Notes under the pieces: generated by a model
Databases searched by the model: none
What the model was told of the DNA's origin: nothing
What the model saw: only the letters and a program-made list of their open reading frames with translations
Position numbers and translations under genes: made by a program
Shown: positions 44,701 through 47,366 of the stretch, piece after piece
Layout of the letters: the number at the start of each line of letters is the position of its first letter
How positions within the stretch are numbered: position 1 is the stretch's first letter
NCBI GenBank assembly: GCA_913051935.1
Contig: CAJXCU010000014.1
Location: 1 to 47,366, forward strand
Origin: an uncultured Flavobacteriales bacterium
GTDB lineage: Bacteria > Bacteroidota > Bacteroidia > Flavobacteriales_D > Crocinitomicaceae
Length of the DNA: 47,366 bases
Direction of reading: 5' to 3'

Positions 44701-45501
44701 GGGCCAAGTGCCACCGCGAACTGGTTCCAGACCGACGGTGAATGTACCCAAGGAGCAAATTTCTCCTTGAACAATCCCGTTAATGTAAGTAATATCACAT
44801 GGAATCTTGGAGATGGAAATACACTTTTCGATACCCTAAACTTCTTTTACAATTACCCTGAAAGCAATACCTATAACCCTGAGGTAATTATTTCGGATGA
44901 CTTGGGATGTGAGTTGATTATTCCGCTTGATGAAATCACCGTAGGAGACGATGGATTAAGCGCATTTTTTACAGCAGGTCCGAACCCTGCAGATCAAAAT
45001 GATATCATCAATTTTATTGATGAATCCAGTGCCCAAAGTACCAGTATCGTTAGTTGGTCATGGGATTTTGGTGATGGAACAACAGCATTCAGCGCGATAA
45101 GTGAAGACCAAACGAATGCTTACGGAATTTCAGGTCAGTATCCTGTAATACTAACAATTATTGATGATATCGGCTGTACGGACAGCTACGAAATACTCAT
45201 AGATATAAATGATCCCATTATATGGGTTCCTAATGTACTAACGCCCAACGGGGATGGTACAAATGATATTTTAAGTCTTCCATATGAAGCTTTTGAAAAA
45301 TTCAATATTGTTATTCTGAATAGATGGGGCAATGTAATGTGGAACAGAACGGATCAAACAGGTACTTTTCTTTGGGACGGAACAGATAATGGGCAAGAGA
45401 AGTGCACTGATGGCGTATATTTCTACAAATTATCAGGTACCATGTTTGGCGGAACACAGCAAGATCTGCATGGATTTGTGACAGTTATTGGTTCACAATA
45501 A
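41731..45501 (+). CDS. Giant PKD-repeat cell-surface protein with gliding-associated T9SS type B C-terminal domain
   Basis: 1256 residues from the ATG at 41731. The frame extends to a TTG at 41716, but a TATCTTTA -7-like box (41707-41714) sits across it, so the ATG is preferred. A signal peptide (about 1-21) is followed by roughly thirteen PKD-like repeats of about 85 residues with WDFGDGNSAS, WDFGNGNTEN, WNFGNGNQSV, WNLGDGNTLF and WSWDFGDGTT cores and, in most copies, a Cys near the start (CVGE, CDPL, CAGD, CSPF). The C-terminal ~90 residues (WVPNVLTPNGDGTNDILSLP, VILNRWGNVMWNR, CTDGVYFYKLSGT) are the gliding motility-associated or CHU_C domain, a T9SS type B signal. It is a probable adhesin or surface filament. 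The 3' end overlaps rnhA by 9 bases. Confidence 0.92.
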   Translation: MYIKITLLCIALLVGFFSRTQAPLADFSASPLVACVGETISFTSTSSANGGPPLQEFVWDFGDGNSASEETVVHSYSLPGTYTVVLVVTNASGIADPEVKDSYITILPTPDANFDPMGLGCTVPLTLSFEMNGSTQANYSYSWDFGNGNTENVANPPDQTYNTVGNYDISFIITDTDNGCADTVIENISVSNYQADFIFPETVCVGEAVEFQDNSTAGANQWEWNFGGLGSSNEENPTFTFSGAGTYNIQLATNNTTSGCSGSLSGEIVVEATPVPSFAADITTDCAPASVNFINTSPVGETFNWIFGNGETFSGQNPPSQIYSSAGSYNVSLTMTTANGCTGAFTELGYINVEDLLVGFDADPTGGCDPLTVAFNDTSSSPNPANPINSWEWDFGNGNSFSGENPPEQTYSIGLYDINLTVETVSGCTGTLSLSEHITVGDLLSVDFSVDTTQNCVKRDFAFTSSIETNPSNPDSSEISYFWDFTDGSSTEANPMYQFTTDTGYFDVLLVVDYRGCKDSLQIDSLIYIFAPISEFEPDNILFCNPNSLPVTVDVSDNSNHGVPSDDVLMIWKWGDGTANTVIDEPELDGLNVGNSSHNYTDYGSYTIEQVIYNLTTGCGDSTTKNIDISLVEPIFSLSNDSVCAGDSLQMLDASLTWDQPPSPHPLASWSFDMGNGDVINNGPEVGYAYSNPGTYDITLTATNSVNCAASTVLPISVLANPFAVIAPDNTIGCSPFLVNFSNNSISLNGLDLSSFDFSFTDDSSSVTVSDNSPVSHTFNGVGTFYGQLIATDEFGCQSSPASIPITITQPNAFFSVENVICNGGNIIANNASNGLFPITYEWLIDDDLFSTEQNLNTIFNETNIPENTSSILHELSLIATDGNGCTDTVSNLITVSIPTAIPNYSLTGAAVNADGSFVCPPIFGSFQDSSLSYGPIQSWIWNFGNGNQSVLEDPSSTYALPGVFSLSLTITDAYGCTDDTVLTDYLTIGGPSATANWFQTDGECTQGANFSLNNPVNVSNITWNLGDGNTLFDTLNFFYNYPESNTYNPEVIISDDLGCELIIPLDEITVGDDGLSAFFTAGPNPADQNDIINFIDESSAQSTSIVSWSWDFGDGTTAFSAISEDQTNAYGISGQYPVILTIIDDIGCTDSYEILIDINDPIIWVPNVLTPNGDGTNDILSLPYEAFEKFNIVILNRWGNVMWNRTDQTGTFLWDGTDNGQEKCTDGVYFYKLSGTMFGGTQQDLHGFVTVIGSQ

Positions 45502-45969
45502 ACGGTTGCCCTCGTCAGATTCTTCGTAGACCTTGTCGATTTCAAGATTATCCTTTTTTGACGCCTCGACGGCCAAGACATCACAGCGCTCATTTTTTGG
45601 ATTTCCAGCATGGCCCTTCACCCACTCAAAAGTAATATTAAATGGTTTTGAGGAAGCATGATAACGCATCCAAAGGTCCTGATTTTTTTTTCCTTTAAAT
45701 CGTTTTACAATCCAAGAATCCAACCAACCTTTCGTGATGGCATCAATTACATATTTTGAGTCAGAATATACTTTTACTGGAATTTTAGGTGTTTTTAAAC
45801 TTTCAATAGCAACAATAACAGCCAGTAGTTCCATTCTATTGTTGGTTGTTTTTCTAAAACCTTGAGAAATTTCTTTTTCATTTCCCTTGTAAGAAAGCAC
45901 AATACCATACCCTCCCGGGCCAGGATTGCCGCGAGAGCTACCATCTGTATATATTTCAATCAAACTCAT
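45493..45969 (-). CDS. rnhA: Ribonuclease HI
   Basis: 158 residues, close to E. coli RNase HI (155). It cleaves the RNA strand of RNA-DNA hybrids, removing Okazaki primers and R-loops. The four carboxylates are visible: Asp in [19 protein letters not shown] (about 8), Glu in [14 protein letters not shown] (about 46), Asp in [12 protein letters not shown] (about 68), and the late Asp in [12 protein letters not shown] (about 131), with the handle-like [11 protein letters not shown] before it. The start overlaps the ruvC stop by 4 bases (ATGA), so translation is coupled. The 3' end overlaps the convergent PKD gene by 9 bases. Confidence 0.96.
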   Translation of the reverse strand: MSLIEIYTDGSSRGNPGPGGYGIVLSYKGNEKEISQGFRKTTNNRMELLAVIVAIESLKTPKIPVKVYSDSKYVIDAITKGWLDSWIVKRFKGKKNQDLWMRYHASSKPFNITFEWVKGHAGNPKNERCDVLAVEASKKDNLEIDKVYEESDEGNRLL

Positions 45970-46523
45970 TTCTTTAATCTTTTTGGGTTTGTTTGAATAA
46001 AACCAGCCCAGCTACTCGACTTGTTTTTATTGTTTTCCCCTTTCCCTCTTGAGTAATGATGACAGAGTGCAACCGCAAGACCATCGGTGGCGTCAAGATA
46101 TTTTGGCATTTCTTCAAACTTAAGAAGACTTTGAAGCATTGCAGCCACCTGTTCTTTTGAGGCACCACCCTTGCCTGTAATCGCCTGCTTAATCCGCCTA
46201 GGGGAGTACTCCTCGTATGGGACGTTATGATTCAACGCCGCCGCTATTGCAACACCTTGGGCTCTTCCCAGCTTAAGCATAGACTGCACATTTTTACCGA
46301 AAAAAGGGGCTTCAATGGCCATCTCGTCGGGCTTAAATTCTAGAATTAAGCCGTTTAATCTGTCTAGAATTCTTTTGAGTTTATCTGCATGATTGTCAAT
46401 TTTTTTGAGCTGAATGATCCCAAAATTCACCAAGGTAATTTCCTGCTTTTTAACATGAATTAAACCGTACCCCATGACCGTAGTCCCCGGGTCAATTCCT
46501 AGAATTATCTTATCTTCAGACAC
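45966..46523 (-). CDS. ruvC: Holliday junction resolvase RuvC
   Basis: 185 residues if translated from the GTG at 46523 ([20 protein letters not shown]). The open frame extends to 46769 but the extra 82 residues are unlike RuvC and lie antisense to the start of the flippase-like gene, so I reject them. RuvC cuts Holliday junctions symmetrically as a dimer with RuvAB. Catalytic acids: Asp in GIDPGTT (about 10), Glu in [11 protein letters not shown] (about 70), and the pair in [15 protein letters not shown] (about 145). [20 protein letters not shown] is also diagnostic. The C-terminal ~20 residues are a lysine-rich tail ([10 protein letters not shown]). It shares an operon with rnhA. Confidence 0.93.
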   Translation of the reverse strand: MSEDKIILGIDPGTTVMGYGLIHVKKQEITLVNFGIIQLKKIDNHADKLKRILDRLNGLILEFKPDEMAIEAPFFGKNVQSMLKLGRAQGVAIAAALNHNVPYEEYSPRRIKQAITGKGGASKEQVAAMLQSLLKFEEMPKYLDATDGLAVALCHHYSRGKGENNKNKSSSWAGFIQTNPKRLKK

Positions 46524-46536
46524 TAAATTGACATTT

Positions 46537-47366
46537 GTGATTAAAACTAAACAATTTCGTTCGATTTTGTTCCTGATCCTAAAATTAGGTGTGTTTTGCG
46601 CCATTGCTTTTTTACTGTTCAAAAAAATTAATGCCTTCCCGCAAGGTTTTGAATTGCCTGAAAATATAAATTTTGTTTTAGCTCTTTTATTCGTGAGTTT
46701 TATGCCTATCAATTGGTTCATAGAATGGCTAAAATGGAAAGCTATTGTCGCCTCAAAGAATATGGACACTTCAGATCGATGGCATTCCTTTTTATCGGGA
46801 ATCGTTTCCGGAGTTGTTACACCTGCCTATGCAGGAAACTTTATTGGTCGAATGTTGTATTTTGATAAACAAGACCGAAAAGAAATCATCTTGAACACAC
46901 TCGTTGGCAATGCATCCCAATTCATAGTTAGCATTTCACTTGGCATCGGATCATTCGCCATATTATACAGCACTGATATTTCAGAATTTGAACATCTTTT
47001 GATGACCGCTATCTTATGCATTGGTTTCGGATTATATTTTTATGGAGAAACCATCTTATCCAAAATTCCATTAAAATTCTTTAGAGAACTAGATTTGGTT
47101 CTTGTTTCAAAAACCTTGCGTGCCAAATTACTTGGGCTATCTTTTTTAAGGTACCTTACCTTTATCATTCAATTTTTTATCGTATTACTGGTATTTGACG
47201 TAACATTTGACGTACAGCTATTTTTATGGATTGCCCTAATGTACGGTGCAATAACTGCTGCCCCATCACTTTTCTTTGGAAAGATTATCGTTCGTGAAAC
47301 CATCGCTTTGAGTATACTTACACTAGCAGGAATAACCGGACCTGTTGTCTTGTTGGCAGCCTTCTC
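46537..47366 (+). CDS. Flippase-like/lysylphosphatidylglycerol synthase TM-type membrane protein, C-terminus cut off
   Basis: The frame from GTG 46537 (or TTG 46528) is open to the window edge, about 276 residues, with no stop. The protein is a multi-span membrane protein: spans at about 9-24, 45-62, 86-104, 130-150, 157-172, 210-245 and 255 onward. The pattern [14 protein letters not shown] near residue 60 and [17 protein letters not shown] near 92 resembles the conserved segments of the UPF0104/LPG synthase TM superfamily (PVNWLLEALKW and TPGRIGE-type motifs). Relatives include the flippase part of MprF and proteins of unknown lipid transport role. It is divergent from ruvC with only about 13 bases between start codons. 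Role unproven. Confidence 0.8.
   Translation, partial: MIKTKQFRSILFLILKLGVFCAIAFLLFKKINAFPQGFELPENINFVLALLFVSFMPINWFIEWLKWKAIVASKNMDTSDRWHSFLSGIVSGVVTPAYAGNFIGRMLYFDKQDRKEIILNTLVGNASQFIVSISLGIGSFAILYSTDISEFEHLLMTAILCIGFGLYFYGETILSKIPLKFFRELDLVLVSKTLRAKLLGLSFLRYLTFIIQFFIVLLVFDVTFDVQLFLWIALMYGAITAAPSLFFGKIIVRETIALSILTLAGITGPVVLLAAF

Noticed and set aside
46524-46769. Upstream extension of ruvC (82 extra residues to an ATG at 46769)
   Set aside because: The extra peptide lacks RuvC similarity, and the same DNA encodes the convincing N-terminus of the flippase-like protein on the other strand; GTG at 46523 gives a normal RuvC.
1-47366. Mobile elements, CRISPR arrays, prophage genes, restriction or defence systems
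   Set aside because: No transposase, integrase, cas, spaced repeats, phage structural or restriction genes were recognised on either strand; the content is core metabolism, repair and envelope genes.

Overview
The window is chromosomal DNA from a member of the Bacteroidota, most likely a free-living, probably marine, Flavobacteriia-like organism. The evidence is visible AT-richness; type IX secretion (T9SS) C-terminal domains of both type A (protease at 6257-8437) and type B (PKD protein at 41731-45501); three TonB-dependent receptors with carboxypeptidase-like N-terminal domains; an HU/CCDC81-SPOR protein; a bacterial GGGP synthase beside a phosphopantetheinyl transferase; a LytS/LytTR pair; little sign of Shine-Dalgarno sequences; and promoters matching the Bacteroidota pattern (TTTG - spacer - TAnnTTTG), best seen before recA and hppA. 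I cannot name the genus.

Layout. 1-2096: 3' truncated TonB receptor (minus). 2258-6253: PPTase and GGGP synthase (plus), nadC (minus), uvrC (plus). 6257-8437: secreted M43 metalloprotease. 8615-11593: acyl-CoA thioesterase, secreted alpha/beta hydrolase and GT9 glycosyltransferase (plus). 11599-16217: tight four-gene minus-strand operon of PfkB kinase, DUF349 protein, membrane protein and REC-PAS-histidine kinase. 16329-19216: LytS-like kinase and LytTR regulator (plus). 19202-20695: PLP trans-sulfuration enzyme and an alkyltransferase-like protein (minus). 20814-25834: hppA with a cysteine-rich tail, a lipoprotein, recA and bcp (all minus, separated by strong terminators and promoters). 26067-28794: pgk (plus), a tiny secreted protein and gap (minus). 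28897-36646: minus-strand run of two paralogous TonB receptors, kdsB, HU/SPOR protein and a papain-fold peptidase. 36688-41666: dprA, then a SAM-I riboswitch and a split B12-dependent methionine synthase (plus). 41731-45501: large PKD-repeat T9SS protein. 45493-46523: ruvC-rnhA (minus). 46537-end: truncated flippase-like membrane protein.

Functional threads. DNA repair and processing is heavily represented (uvrC, recA, dprA, ruvC, rnhA, alkyltransferase-like protein). Sulfur and one-carbon metabolism appears twice (trans-sulfuration enzyme; riboswitch-controlled MetH). Envelope biogenesis appears as kdsB, GT9, SPOR protein, TonB receptors and T9SS cargo. Energy metabolism appears as gap, pgk and membrane pyrophosphatase.

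I see no mobile element, CRISPR array, rRNA or intact tRNA; this reads as a core-genome region. No interval over 300 bases lacks a gene. The observations I rate highest are the ten-cysteine C-terminal tail on the membrane pyrophosphatase, the SAM-I riboswitch and a possible alternative pairing next to the metH start, the bacterial archaeal-type lipid enzyme, and the PfkB/DUF349/histidine kinase operon. All coordinates, motifs and start choices come from reading the sequence by eye; no database search was run.
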